DNA of 32,260 nt from JAKQHY01 sp034429475 (GTDB lineage: Bacteria > Chloroflexota > Anaerolineae > B4-G1 > SLSP01). This document shows, in pieces, positions 1 to 7,385 of this stretch. The position numbers were made by a program, and so were the translations under genes. Each line of letters begins with the position of its first letter. The stretch's first letter is position 1. The stretch lies in the NCBI GenBank assembly GCA_034429475.1, contig DAOUGD010000002.1:1-32260 (forward strand). The letters run 5' to 3'. The notes beneath the pieces were generated by a model, which saw only the letters and a program-made list of their open reading frames with translations, ran no database searches and was not told the origin of the DNA.

Positions 1-11
1 GGGCTACGCCC

Positions 12-62
12 GCCCACGAAAAAATACCCTTCAAACCGCGCCTTTAGGCGCAAATCGTGGGC
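12..62. repeat. Nested inverted repeats (REP-like hairpin)
   Basis: An outer inverted repeat GCCCACGA (12-19) / TCGTGGGC (55-62) encloses a perfect hairpin GCGCC-TTTA-GGCGC (38-51). The CTTTAG core recurs in the hairpin at 11699-11712, which suggests a dispersed REP-like family. No T-tract follows, so there is no direct support for a terminator. Confidence 0.6.
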
Positions 63-167
63 CAAAACGAATTTTCGGATAGATTCTTAGCACATCAGGC
101 TATTTTGGGGAATCCATGGAGTTTAGCAAATTTAAAGAGGAATCGTTGTAACGATGGGAGGAACCCT

Positions 168-641
168 ATGAAAACTGAGTTTATCAAGCAGTACGCCCAT
201 ACCTGGCGAGTCTTCGCGGGGATAGTCAAGGATTTTGACGCAGATGCCTGGCTCCACACGGGTCGGGGCATCATCCTGCCGGTGCGCCTCGCGTTTCACC
301 TGTTGAAATCGGTCACCTACTACCTCGAGGACTCATCCACGGTGCTGCTGGCAGCGGGGAAGCCTTTCGATGGCAACTGGGAAACGGCAACAGAGGCGGA
401 CTGGCCCTCTCAAGATGACATCCTGGCAGGGATTGAGGTCTGGCAGGCCAGAACGGAGCAATGGCTGACCGAGATGGACTTCAATGCCGAAAACAAGACG
501 TTTCCCTGGGCCGGGGAAACGCGAGGGGGCGTGGCTTTGTTCTTGTTACGCCACACCCTGTATCACATCGGAGAATTGAACGGGCTCCTTGAAGAAAGCA
601 AAAACGGGAAGGCGGCAGACAATTTTGTGAAGACGCTATAA
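168..641 (+). CDS. DinB-like family protein (putative metal-binding four-helix bundle)
   Basis: A 157-aa protein starting at the ATG at 168, which is preceded by a GGGAGGA ribosome binding site at 155-161. An in-frame upstream start at 57 would add about 37 residues lying across hairpin DNA and is less likely. The conserved pattern is a helix with a His in AFHLLKSV near the N-terminus and the C-terminal LLRHTLYHIGELNG helix. His in these places commonly forms the metal site of the DinB/YfiT superfamily. Some members are thiol transferases and most are uncharacterised, so the substrate is unknown. The racemase gene follows after about 48 bp on the same strand. Confidence 0.75.
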   Translation: MKTEFIKQYAHTWRVFAGIVKDFDADAWLHTGRGIILPVRLAFHLLKSVTYYLEDSSTVLLAAGKPFDGNWETATEADWPSQDDILAGIEVWQARTEQWLTEMDFNAENKTFPWAGETRGGVALFLLRHTLYHIGELNGLLEESKNGKAADNFVKTL

Positions 642-689
642 GATTGAGGCCACGGCCTTGCAATTGACTCACGATTGAAAGAGGTTCAG

Positions 690-1382
690 ATGAAAACAAT
701 GGGTTTATTGGGCGGCATGAGTTGGGAGTCTTCCCTGGAATACTACCGCATCATCAACGAAACCACCCGCCTGCGGCTGGGCGGGCTTCATTCGGCCCCG
801 TGCATCCTGGTTTCGGTGGACTTCGCCGAAATCGAAGTCCTTCAGCAGGAAGAGCGCTGGTCAGAGGCCGCCGACCGGCTGGCGGAGGCGGGGCGCAGTC
901 TGGAACGCGCGGGCGCGGACTTCGTCGTCCTCTGCACGAACACCATGCACCTCGTGGCGGACGAGCTGCAAGCCGGCCTTTCCATTCCGCTCCTGCACAT
1001 CGCGGACGCCACGGCGCACCAGGTGCAGGTCGCCGGTCTGCAAACGATTGGGCTGTTGGGGACGCGCTTCACCATGGAACGCGATTTCTACAAGGGCCGT
1101 CTGAGCGGTCGTCATGGATTGAACGTTCTCATTCCGAACCTGGAGGCCCGCGAGATAGTGCATCGCGTTATCTATGAGGAGTTGTGCCGGGGAATTATCA
1201 GTCCTGAATCCCGAGAGCACTACCGCCATATTATGGCACAATTAGTGCGGGACGGCGCTGAGGGGATCATTCTAGGCTGCACTGAAATCGAATTGCTGGT
1301 GCATGAGGAGGATAGCCCGGTTCCACTGTTCCCTACCACTCGGATTCATGCCGTCGCAGCCGTGGATGCCGCGCTGACCTGA
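690..1382 (+). CDS. Aspartate/glutamate racemase family protein
   Basis: A 230-aa cofactor-independent amino-acid racemase of the Asp/Glu racemase superfamily. The ATG at 690 follows a GAAAGAGG ribosome binding site; an upstream TTG at 675 is possible but less likely. The N-terminus MGLLGGMSWESS is the family's phosphate-loop-like signature. The two catalytic cysteines lie in LCTNTMH and LGCTEIELL, one in each half of the pseudo-symmetric fold, as needed for two-base racemisation. Length is normal. The exact substrate (Asp, Glu or broad, as in YgeA) cannot be read from sequence. It may supply D-amino acids for the cell wall, but no partner gene here proves that. The frame stays open for 33 codons after the TGA. 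Confidence 0.88.
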   Translation: MKTMGLLGGMSWESSLEYYRIINETTRLRLGGLHSAPCILVSVDFAEIEVLQQEERWSEAADRLAEAGRSLERAGADFVVLCTNTMHLVADELQAGLSIPLLHIADATAHQVQVAGLQTIGLLGTRFTMERDFYKGRLSGRHGLNVLIPNLEAREIVHRVIYEELCRGIISPESREHYRHIMAQLVRDGAEGIILGCTEIELLVHEEDSPVPLFPTTRIHAVAAVDAALT

Positions 1383-1496
1383 GAAAACCTCAGGCAAATT
1401 TTGCTGGACAACCACGACTACCACATCAGCGCCATCATCGGCGCGGAGGATCAAGAAAGCCAAATTTTGATGCAGAACAATTGAGAGGAGCCAAGC

Positions 1497-3341
1497 ATGA
1501 TGATCATGGAATCCCTGTTCGCCCCAACCGCCCACCGCAAAATGCTGGGGGCCTGGCTGACGTGCCTGTTAATCCTGGTATCCGCCGTGGCTGCGGCCGC
1601 GTGGGTGCAGCAAGACTTCGGGCATGTCGCCGTCCAGAACGTCACCTACCCTAACTTCAACGGCATCTCCGTGCGCGCCAAGTTGTTCCGCCCCCGCAGC
1701 GTGACGGCGGAAGCGCCCGGCCCCGGCGTGGTCTACATCCACGGTTACCAGAACAACCGCGAAACCTCCGACGCCTACGCCATCGAACTGGCGCGGCGCG
1801 GGCTGGTCGTCCTCAGCATTGACGCCATCGGGCGCGGCAACTCCGGCCAGCCCAACGCCCCCACTGCGCCCGACTTCGACCCGACTTACGGCGGGACCAC
1901 CTCGCTGGCCTACCTCAAATCGCTGCCGTTTGTGGACGCGACGCGGGTGGGCTTGATGGGGCACAGCCTGGGCGCCGAGATGGCCTACACCATCGCGCTC
2001 AATGATCCGACGGTGCAGGCATTGAGCATCTCCGGCTTCGCCTACCGGGAGGATGCGTCTCCCACGCAGCCCAAGAATATGCTGATGATCTTTGGGAAGT
2101 GGGACGAGTACCGCACGCGGATGACCGGCACGCGCGACTTCACCCGCGAATGGCCAACCACGCCGCAGACGCAGCGCGTCATCCCCGTCGCCAATCCGCA
2201 GTTCGGCGTGACCTACGGCGACTTCGCCGCTGGGACGGCGCGGCGCGTTTTTATGCCGCACACCATCCACGTTTTGGAATCCTTCCACGCGGGGGCGATT
2301 GCCGAGGCTGTGACGTGGATGCAGCAGGCGCTCCAGCCCGCGCCGGCGCTGTGGCGCGACCCCGCCCGTCAAATCTGGCCGATCAAGGAGGCGGCCACCG
2401 GCGTCGCCCTGCTGGCTGGGGTAGTCTCGCTGCTGCCGCTGATCTGGCTTCTGCTACGCCTGCCCTTTTTCCGCCCTTTGCAGCGCACGGCCCTCCCCCG
2501 CTATCAGGTGACAGGCGGCCCCTTCTGGCGCGCCGTGGTCATCAACGGCCTGCTGAAGTGGCTCTACATTCCACTGGTGATGGTGTTGTTCGCCATCCAC
2601 CTCTACGTCGTCCCCATTGACCGCATCTTCCCAATGATGATGGTGAACGGTATTGTGTGGTGGTTCCTGGTGATCAACCTGATCGGCGGTTGGCTTTACC
2701 GCCGCTGGTATCGGCGGCAGGCCGCGCCCCAGGGCGTCACGCTGGACGATCTGGGCGTCTCTGACGATCCCACGCGTCGGGAATTGGCCTGGAAACCGTT
2801 GAGCCGGACGGCATTGCTGGCGCTGCTGCTGGTTGCCGTGCTCTACGTCCTCGAAGCCGGCCTGGAAGCCGTGTGGATCGTGGATTGGCGCTGCATCTTC
2901 CCCTTCCTGAGCGACCTGACGCCCTATCGCGTGGGGATGCTGGCGCTGTACTTCCCCTTCCTGCTGATCGGCTTTGAGGGGACGGGCGCTTTCCTGCACG
3001 GGATGGTGCGGCGGTCCCCGCAGGCAACGTGGCGGCGCACGTTCCTCCACTGGAGCGTAACCAATATCCTCATTCAGACCGTCCCACTGTTCCTCTTCGT
3101 GTTGGCGCAATACGTACCGCTGCTGGCAGCCAACGTCGTCCCGCTAGTCGGGCCGGGCGGCGTGATGGCGACCTTCGTGATGAACCTGTTCCAACTGTTG
3201 CCGGTGCTGGCATTGACGGCGGCGCTTTCGACGTGGTGCTTCCTGCTCACGGGGCGCATCCACCTGGGCGCGATCCTCAACGCCGCCTGGGTGGCGTGGC
3301 TGCTGGCCTCGGCGCAGGTCATCGCGCCGATTCCGGTGTAA
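1497..3341 (+). CDS. Alpha/beta hydrolase fused to C-terminal membrane domain
   Basis: A 614-aa protein; the start at 1497 follows GAGAGGAG at 1483-1490 (in-frame ATGs at 1500 and 1506 are alternatives). Residues about 15-38 form a hydrophobic signal or anchor. The hydrolase domain (about 45-285) contains the HGYQNNRETS oxyanion region, DAIGRGNSG, the nucleophile elbow GHSLG (Ser near 158), an Asp candidate in FGKWDEYR and a His candidate in HTIHVLESFHAG. From about residue 300 to the end there are several long hydrophobic helices. The N-terminal anchor should place the hydrolase outside the membrane (inference). The substrate is unknown; this could be an exported esterase, lipase or peptidase. 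Only 2 bp separate its stop codon from the IS remnant. Confidence 0.82.
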   Translation: MMIMESLFAPTAHRKMLGAWLTCLLILVSAVAAAAWVQQDFGHVAVQNVTYPNFNGISVRAKLFRPRSVTAEAPGPGVVYIHGYQNNRETSDAYAIELARRGLVVLSIDAIGRGNSGQPNAPTAPDFDPTYGGTTSLAYLKSLPFVDATRVGLMGHSLGAEMAYTIALNDPTVQALSISGFAYREDASPTQPKNMLMIFGKWDEYRTRMTGTRDFTREWPTTPQTQRVIPVANPQFGVTYGDFAAGTARRVFMPHTIHVLESFHAGAIAEAVTWMQQALQPAPALWRDPARQIWPIKEAATGVALLAGVVSLLPLIWLLLRLPFFRPLQRTALPRYQVTGGPFWRAVVINGLLKWLYIPLVMVLFAIHLYVVPIDRIFPMMMVNGIVWWFLVINLIGGWLYRRWYRRQAAPQGVTLDDLGVSDDPTRRELAWKPLSRTALLALLLVAVLYVLEAGLEAVWIVDWRCIFPFLSDLTPYRVGMLALYFPFLLIGFEGTGAFLHGMVRRSPQATWRRTFLHWSVTNILIQTVPLFLFVLAQYVPLLAANVVPLVGPGGVMATFVMNLFQLLPVLALTAALSTWCFLLTGRIHLGAILNAAWVAWLLASAQVIAPIPV

Positions 3342-3343
3342 AA

Positions 3344-3994
3344 GTGTGTTTTAAAAGTTATGTAAAGTAGTCCTTTTCCAAGGTTACAAATGAAGGGCTG
3401 GGTCTTCGGCCAAGCGGCGCAGCATAATGCATACCATGGCCGCATAGATCCAGGATTCGCTGGTGGCTGGCAGGACTTCGTACTCCCGCCCCAAGCGCCG
3501 AAAGCGGGAAAGCCAGCCGAAGGTGCGTTCGACGACCCCGCGGCGCGGTAACACCGCAAAGCCTTCAGCGGTGTCGCTGCGCTTGATGATTTCCAGTAAC
3601 CACCCGCAGTGTTCGGCGACCCAGTCGGCAAAGGTAGGGCCACTGTACCCGGCATCCGCCCAGAGCAACTCCAGACAGTCGCGGAAGTGCTGGACGGCCC
3701 GTTGCAGCAGCAGTTGCCCCCCTTCGCGCTCCGGGACACTGGCCTTGGTGACGATGACTTCCAACAACAACCCTAACACGTCTACCAAGATGAAGCGTTT
3801 ACGGCCCTTCACCTGCTTGCCGCCGTCGTAACCGCGGTCGCCGGCCATGGCCCCGCTCTTGACCGATTGGCTGTCCAGAATGGCAGCACTGGGGTCCGCG
3901 GCGCGTTCGCCCTGTTCGCGCGCGGCTTCGCGCAACGCCGCTTATTAGTTTGTTATTTCGATACCGATGTGCCTAGTAGACTTTTAAAACACAC
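3344..3994 (-). mobile_element. Degenerate IS5-family insertion sequence
   Basis: Perfect 15-bp terminal inverted repeats are visible: GTGTGTTTTAAAAGT at 3344-3358 and its reverse complement at 3980-3994. They enclose a 651-bp element carrying the C-terminal part of an IS5-type transposase on the minus strand. No convincing target-site duplication is seen (flanks AAA and GCT). Full-length relatives are longer because the transposase N-terminal region is missing here, so this is an internally deleted, non-autonomous copy. It inserted just after the hydrolase stop codon. Confidence 0.85.
3384..3935 (-). pseudogene. IS5-family DDE transposase, 5'-truncated
   Basis: About 183 codons remain open, encoding the catalytic half of an IS5-family transposase. 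The DDE residues can be seen: Asp in AAILDSQSVKSG, Asp in LLWADAGYSG and Glu in GVVERTFGWLSRF. The typical N-terminal DUF4096-like segment is absent. Only about 45-60 bp separate the start of the homology from the terminal repeat, and that stretch holds stop codons. The only start for the open frame is a TTG with no ribosome binding site. I therefore call it a non-functional remnant, although its ends could still be mobilised by a related intact transposase elsewhere. Confidence 0.85.
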
Positions 3995-4025
3995 GCTTAG
4001 GGGCCGGTCAGCGGTTTTAAGCCCC

Positions 4026-4093
4026 ACCGCAGAGAGCGCCGAGAACGCAGAGAAAAAGCATAAAGACTCAGCGCGTTCTGGGATCTCTGCGGT
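4026..4093. repeat. Imperfect inverted repeat downstream of mnmA
   Basis: ACCGCAGAGA (4026-4035) pairs with TCTCTGCGGT (4084-4093), and the stem extends imperfectly through GAGAACGC / GCGTTCT. The CGCAGAGA words form a loose tandem repeat. It lies 15 bp past the mnmA stop codon on the minus strand, so it may act in termination or mRNA 3'-end stability, but there is no clear U-tract. Confidence 0.5.
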
Positions 4094-4107
4094 AAAATCT
4101 TTCCAAT

Positions 4108-5166
4108 CTATTCTTTGACGATGATCCCCCCGCCGACCACCGCCTCACCCTGATAAAACGCCGCTCCCTGCCCTGGCGTGATGTCGCGTAGAGGAGCGGC
4201 CAGTTGAATGCGCGCTGTTGCACCTTCTTCTGGATAAAGCGTCGCCGCCGCATCTGCCGCCTTGTAGCGGATTTTGATAGTGACGGACAGCGGCGCTTGC
4301 GGCGGCGTTCCGGCCACATAACTGACTTCGCAAACCCGCAGTTCTGACCGCCCCAACTGCGCCGCCGGCCCGACGATCAGCGCGTTGCGGCCGGCGTCAA
4401 TCTCCAACACGTACAACGGCTCACGCCACGCCACGCCCAGTCCGTGCCGCTGACCGATGGTGTAGAACGGCAAGCCCTGGTGCAGCCCCAGTTCATGCCC
4501 TGCGGCATCCAGCATCGGGCCAGGGCGGACAATTTCCGGCGCGTAAGTCTCCAAAAAGCGGCGATAATCCGCATCACGCACGAAACAAATCTCCTGGCTC
4601 TCCGCTTTCTGAGCGACGGGCAATCCCCGGCTGGCCGCGATCTCGCGCACCTGCGGTTTGATGTACTCGCCGAGCGGGAGCAGGACATGACGTAAAGACG
4701 ACTGTCCCAGCATATACAGGACATAGCTTTGGTCTTTGGCGCGATCCACGCCCCGCAGCAAGCGATACTGCCCCTCACATTCCTGCACGCGGGCATAATG
4801 ACCGGTTGCCAGGAAATCCGCGCCGAGCGACTGCGCCGTTTCCAGCAGGAAGCCGAACTTGATGGTGCGGTTGCAGGTCAGACACGGATTGGGGGTACGT
4901 CCGCACGCGTACTCGGCAATGAAGGGGTCTACCACGCACGCTTTGAACTGCGCGGCACAGTCCACCAGGTGAAAAGGGATTTGCAAAGCATCTGCGACGC
5001 GGCGTGCGTCTTCAACCGTGGAAAGCGTATCTGCGCCTGGCTCCTGCCACAAATCGAGCATCACGCCGATTGCCTCGTAGCCCTGATCCACCAGCAACGC
5101 CGCCGCGACCGCGCTATCCACCCCGCCGCTCAACGCCACGGCGACTCTCTGAGAACGCTTACCCAC
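4108..5166 (-). CDS. mnmA: tRNA-specific 2-thiouridylase MnmA
   Basis: A 352-aa cytoplasmic enzyme that adds the 2-thio group to U34 of tRNAs for Lys, Glu and Gln, using ATP and a sulfur relay. The N-terminal PP-loop motif VALSGGVDSAVAA binds ATP. The catalytic cysteines are in NPCLTCNRTIKF and SQEICFV, and GHYAR and KDQSYVLY are also conserved. The C-terminal beta-barrel region follows. The frame is open to 5379, but the start is set at the GTG at 5166: it is preceded by AAAAGGAGAAA, gives a normal family length, and the extra upstream codons lie over the promoter of the divergent gene. No cysteine desulfurase gene is adjacent. Confidence 0.95.
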   Translation of the reverse strand: MGKRSQRVAVALSGGVDSAVAAALLVDQGYEAIGVMLDLWQEPGADTLSTVEDARRVADALQIPFHLVDCAAQFKACVVDPFIAEYACGRTPNPCLTCNRTIKFGFLLETAQSLGADFLATGHYARVQECEGQYRLLRGVDRAKDQSYVLYMLGQSSLRHVLLPLGEYIKPQVREIAASRGLPVAQKAESQEICFVRDADYRRFLETYAPEIVRPGPMLDAAGHELGLHQGLPFYTIGQRHGLGVAWREPLYVLEIDAGRNALIVGPAAQLGRSELRVCEVSYVAGTPPQAPLSVTIKIRYKAADAAATLYPEEGATARIQLAAPLRDITPGQGAAFYQGEAVVGGGIIVKE

Positions 5167-5187
5167 CGAAAATTTCTCCTTTTCTCG

Positions 5188-5193
5188 ATAATA
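5188..5193 (-). promoter_or_regulatory. Possible mnmA -10 element
   Basis: TATTAT on the minus strand lies 21 bp upstream of the GTG start. No good -35 hexamer is found at 16-18 bp, so this is weak. Confidence 0.3.
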
Positions 5194-5366
5194 GAACTTA
5201 CGCAAGCACGACGCTTTTTCACCGCAGAAAACGCTGCGGACGCCGAAGCGCCATAAAAATCTCTGCGCCCCTATGTACTCGATGGTGAACTTCCGCTGTT
5301 GGCGTAAGTACAGGATCGGTTGACCCTGAAACGGCGCAATCGTACTATGGTTTGGGAGTCCTGTCA

Positions 5367-5379
5367 ATGCCATTGGCAT
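5367..5379 (+). promoter_or_regulatory. Palindrome overlapping the -35 box (operator candidate)
   Basis: The perfect inverted repeat ATGCCA-T-TGGCAT overlaps the -35 hexamer TTGGCA (5373-5378) of the DUF218 gene. Such placement fits a repressor site. The regulator is unknown. Confidence 0.45.
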
Positions 5380-5401
5380 AAAAGTGCGGAAGACGTATAC
5401 T
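5373..5401 (+). promoter_or_regulatory. Sigma70-type promoter of the DUF218 gene
   Basis: The -35 box TTGGCA (5373-5378), a 17-bp spacer and the -10 box TATACT (5396-5401) form a near-consensus housekeeping promoter. Transcription would start near 5408, leaving a leader of about 75 nt before the GTG at 5483. The 316-bp gap from 5167 to 5482 otherwise holds the mnmA upstream region and an ACTTACGC/GCGTAAGT inverted pair. Confidence 0.7.
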
Positions 5402-5482
5402 CACCGGAAACGGCCAGGACAATCCCTGCGCGGGTTCGTACAAAACAATACGTTCTCACAATCCATTCGAGGAGAATACACA

Positions 5483-6163
5483 GTGAACACTGAAACTTCA
5501 CAGAAAACCGTCGCCATCGTTCTAGGCGGGGGGCTGAAAAAGGTCGAGAGTCAGGGGCAAATCTGCTACGAGCCAGAAGACCAGGCCAAAGCCAGATTAG
5601 ACCAGGCCTATGCGCTCTTTGAGGCGGGAAAAGTGAATTACATCATCAGCACCGGCAAGTATTCCATCATGGCGCGCGTCGATCCCGCTGTGACCGGCCC
5701 ACACACTGAGGCTGAGGTGGGGAAAAACTATCTCATCGCCAAAGCAAAAGCGAACGGCGCTTCTGAGGTAAGCCGTCGAATTGAGAAATGCATTTTCTGC
5801 GAAGATCAATCTCTGGACACAATTGGCAACGCCTGGTTCGCCAAGAAGCTATGGCTTGAACCGCTGGGCCTCACGTCGTGCATCGTCGTCACCTCAGATT
5901 ATCACGTCGTGCGTTCCAGGGTCATTTTCGAGTGGGTGTTAGGCCCGCAATACACCGTCGCGTGCATGGAAGCGCCCTCTCAGCTCAGCAACGAAGAACG
6001 AGAGCACCGGGATCGCTTTGAAAAAGCCCTGACCGATTACGTCAACACCCACCTGGTCAGCGTCATTCCCGCCGGCGACGATGCCGCCATCCAAAAATTT
6101 ATGGAAAATGAACACCAGACCCTGTTTGCCGGAATCGGGGCAACCCTTCCCAAGCCGGCGTGA
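5483..6163 (+). CDS. DUF218 / YdcF-like protein
   Basis: A 226-aa protein starting at GTG 5483 behind a GAGGAG ribosome binding site at 5469-5474; the open frame extends upstream to 5384 but crosses the promoter. It opens with a beta-strand and glycine loop, AIVLGGGLKK, followed by a strand-helix repeat (YIISTGKYS) and the family segment SCIVVTSDYHVVRSRVIFE, typical of DUF218 Rossmann-like proteins. No signal peptide or membrane helix is seen, so it is probably cytoplasmic, like YdcF, rather than membrane-anchored like ElyC. The biochemical function of soluble members is poorly known; nucleotide or cofactor binding is plausible. Confidence 0.8.
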   Translation: MNTETSQKTVAIVLGGGLKKVESQGQICYEPEDQAKARLDQAYALFEAGKVNYIISTGKYSIMARVDPAVTGPHTEAEVGKNYLIAKAKANGASEVSRRIEKCIFCEDQSLDTIGNAWFAKKLWLEPLGLTSCIVVTSDYHVVRSRVIFEWVLGPQYTVACMEAPSQLSNEEREHRDRFEKALTDYVNTHLVSVIPAGDDAAIQKFMENEHQTLFAGIGATLPKPA

Positions 6164-6260
6164 ATTGAAACGTCGTTAGTTTTGAAGGTGGGATAAACAA
6201 CAACTGTGGAAAACACCGAGTAAGACAATAACTTGAGGGCGTCAACTACCCCTTACTGAA

Positions 6261-6307
6261 CCGCTGTGCGCAAGGCGTTGTGGGGGACAATACCTTGCGC
6301 ACAACGG
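6261..6307. repeat. Inverted repeat next to tRNA-Pro
   Basis: Arms of 15 bp at 6261-6275 and 6293-6307 match at 14 of 15 positions, with the core GTGCGCAAGG / CCTTGCGCAC, and enclose a 17-nt loop. It sits 12 bp beyond the tRNA 3' end. There is no T-run on either side, so an intrinsic terminator is not proven. The rest of 6164-6260 shows no gene. Confidence 0.6.
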
Positions 6308-6318
6308 TTCTGGGGGAG

Positions 6319-6392
6319 TCGGGGCGTAGGGATTTGAACCCTAGACCTCACGGACCCGAACCGTGCGCGCTACCAAACTGCGCTACGCCCCG
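6319..6392 (-). tRNA. tRNA-Pro (anticodon CGG)
   Basis: A complete 74-nt cloverleaf on the minus strand: 7-bp acceptor CGGGGCG/CGCCCCG, D-arm GCGC-AGTTTGGTA-GCGC, anticodon stem CACGG/CCGTG with loop TTCGGGT (anticodon CGG, reading CCG proline codons), variable AGGTC, T-arm TAGGG-TTCAAAT-CCCTA and discriminator A. The CCA end is not encoded and must be added by the nucleotidyltransferase. Confidence 0.96.
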
Positions 6393-6402
6393 AACAGTTG
6401 AG

Positions 6403-6430
6403 ATCATACCACAGTTGGGCTTTTACGCAA
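6403..6430 (-). promoter_or_regulatory. tRNA-Pro promoter (extended -10)
   Basis: On the minus strand, TGGTATGAT (extended -10, hexamer at 6403-6408) lies 10 bp upstream of the mature tRNA 5' end. A weak -35 TTGCGT (6425-6430) is 16 bp further up. Confidence 0.6.
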
Positions 6431-6445
6431 GCTCCCCCACCAGGC

Positions 6446-6473
6446 TTGCTTTCTCATTTGACGCTGGTATCAT
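6446..6473 (+). promoter_or_regulatory. Probable uppP promoter
   Basis: A -35-like TTGCTT (6446-6451), a 16-bp spacer and an extended -10 TGGTATCAT (hexamer at 6468-6473). It runs back to back with the tRNA-Pro promoter. Confidence 0.5.
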
Positions 6474-6501
6474 TACCCCGTTTTGGTAAAATCAAAATTT
6501 C

Positions 6502-6560
6502 TCAACGGAGGAAACGGATTCTAACAGATGGAGTTCCGTTGTATTCGTTTCATCCGTTGA
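6502..6560 (+). repeat. Inverted repeat in the uppP leader
   Basis: Arms 6502-6517 and 6545-6560 (TCAACGGA.GAAACG type) match at 14 of 16 positions and would form a long hairpin ending about 5 nt before the AAGGAG ribosome binding site of uppP. The words belong to the AACGGAT/ATCCGTT repeat family seen elsewhere in the window. Confidence 0.6.
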
Positions 6561-6575
6561 CCTCAAGGAGTGATT

Positions 6576-7385
6576 ATGTCAATCTGGTATGCGATTCTCT
6601 TGGGCATTTTGCAGGGCGCTACGGAGTTTTTGCCCGTGAGCAGTTCCGGGCATCTGGTGCTTTTTCCCCACATCTTCGGCTGGCCGGACCCTGGCCTGGC
6701 GCTGGATACGGTGCTGCATTTGGGAACGATCCTGGCGGTCGTTATCTATTTCTGGAAAGACCTATGGCGCATTGCCCGCGCGGTGCTCGGCAGCTTGCAG
6801 AAGCGCTCACTGGCCGACCCAGACGCGCGCCTGGGCTGGTATCTCGTGGTGGCGACGATCCCCGGCGCGCTGGGCGGACTGTTGCTGGAAGACTATTTTG
6901 AGGCGCTCTTCGGCGCGCCCAAAGCCGTGGCCGGATTCTTGCTCGTGACGGCGGCGCTGTTGCTGATTTCCGAGTACGCCCGGCAGAAGAAGGAACACCC
7001 ACTGACTGAGCTATCCTGGGGCCACGCTCTGTTGATCGGGGTGGCGCAAATGCTGGCGATTGCGCCGGGTCTGAGCCGCTCCGGCGCGACGATGGCTGCC
7101 GGGATGCTCCTGGGCTACCGGCGGGAGGAGTCGGCCCGCTTTAGCTTTTTGCTGTCCATCCCCATCATCCTGGGCAGCGGCGGCTACCAGCTTTTAAAGC
7201 TGGTGACCGGGGAAGGTGGCGGGACGCCTTTGCTCTTCTCGTTGGTCGGGCTGGCCGCGGCGGGCCTGACCGGCTTCGCCGCGATTTCCGGCCTCCTGTA
7301 CCTGGTACGGCGGCACAGTCTATGGCCATTCGCAGGGTATTGCGCCTTGCTAGGAACTCTGGTGTTGACAGGACTGGTGGGATGA
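6576..7385 (+). CDS. uppP: Undecaprenyl-diphosphate phosphatase UppP (BacA)
   Basis: A 269-aa integral membrane enzyme that dephosphorylates undecaprenyl diphosphate, recycling the lipid carrier for peptidoglycan and other envelope polymers. The two family signatures are present: EFLPVSSSGHL near residue 17 (catalytic Glu and Ser-rich motif) and PGLSRSGATMAAG near residue 165 (Arg of the active site). About eight hydrophobic helices are visible and length is normal. The ATG at 6576 is chosen because AAGGAG ends 5 nt before it. Its TGA overlaps the ATG of the next gene by 4 bp, so the two are translationally coupled. Confidence 0.96.
   Translation: MSIWYAILLGILQGATEFLPVSSSGHLVLFPHIFGWPDPGLALDTVLHLGTILAVVIYFWKDLWRIARAVLGSLQKRSLADPDARLGWYLVVATIPGALGGLLLEDYFEALFGAPKAVAGFLLVTAALLLISEYARQKKEHPLTELSWGHALLIGVAQMLAIAPGLSRSGATMAAGMLLGYRREESARFSFLLSIPIILGSGGYQLLKLVTGEGGGTPLLFSLVGLAAAGLTGFAAISGLLYLVRRHSLWPFAGYCALLGTLVLTGLVG

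Noticed and set aside
3384..3935. Functional transposase made by programmed frameshifting
   Set aside because: Only about 60 bp lie between the homology start and the terminal repeat, too little to encode the missing N-terminal domain.
5167..5379. Longer MnmA N-terminus (start at 5379)
   Set aside because: The extra 71 codons cross the divergent promoter and palindrome and lie before the normal family start; the GTG at 5166 has a good ribosome binding site.
6261..6307. Intrinsic terminator for tRNA-Pro
   Set aside because: The stem is strong but there is no T-run on the downstream side of either strand, so it is listed only as an inverted repeat.
6280..6489. A plus-strand 69-codon open frame reading RRDLNPRPHGPEPCALPN
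   Set aside because: It is the antisense translation of tRNA-Pro, a well-known false protein; the cloverleaf explains the conservation.
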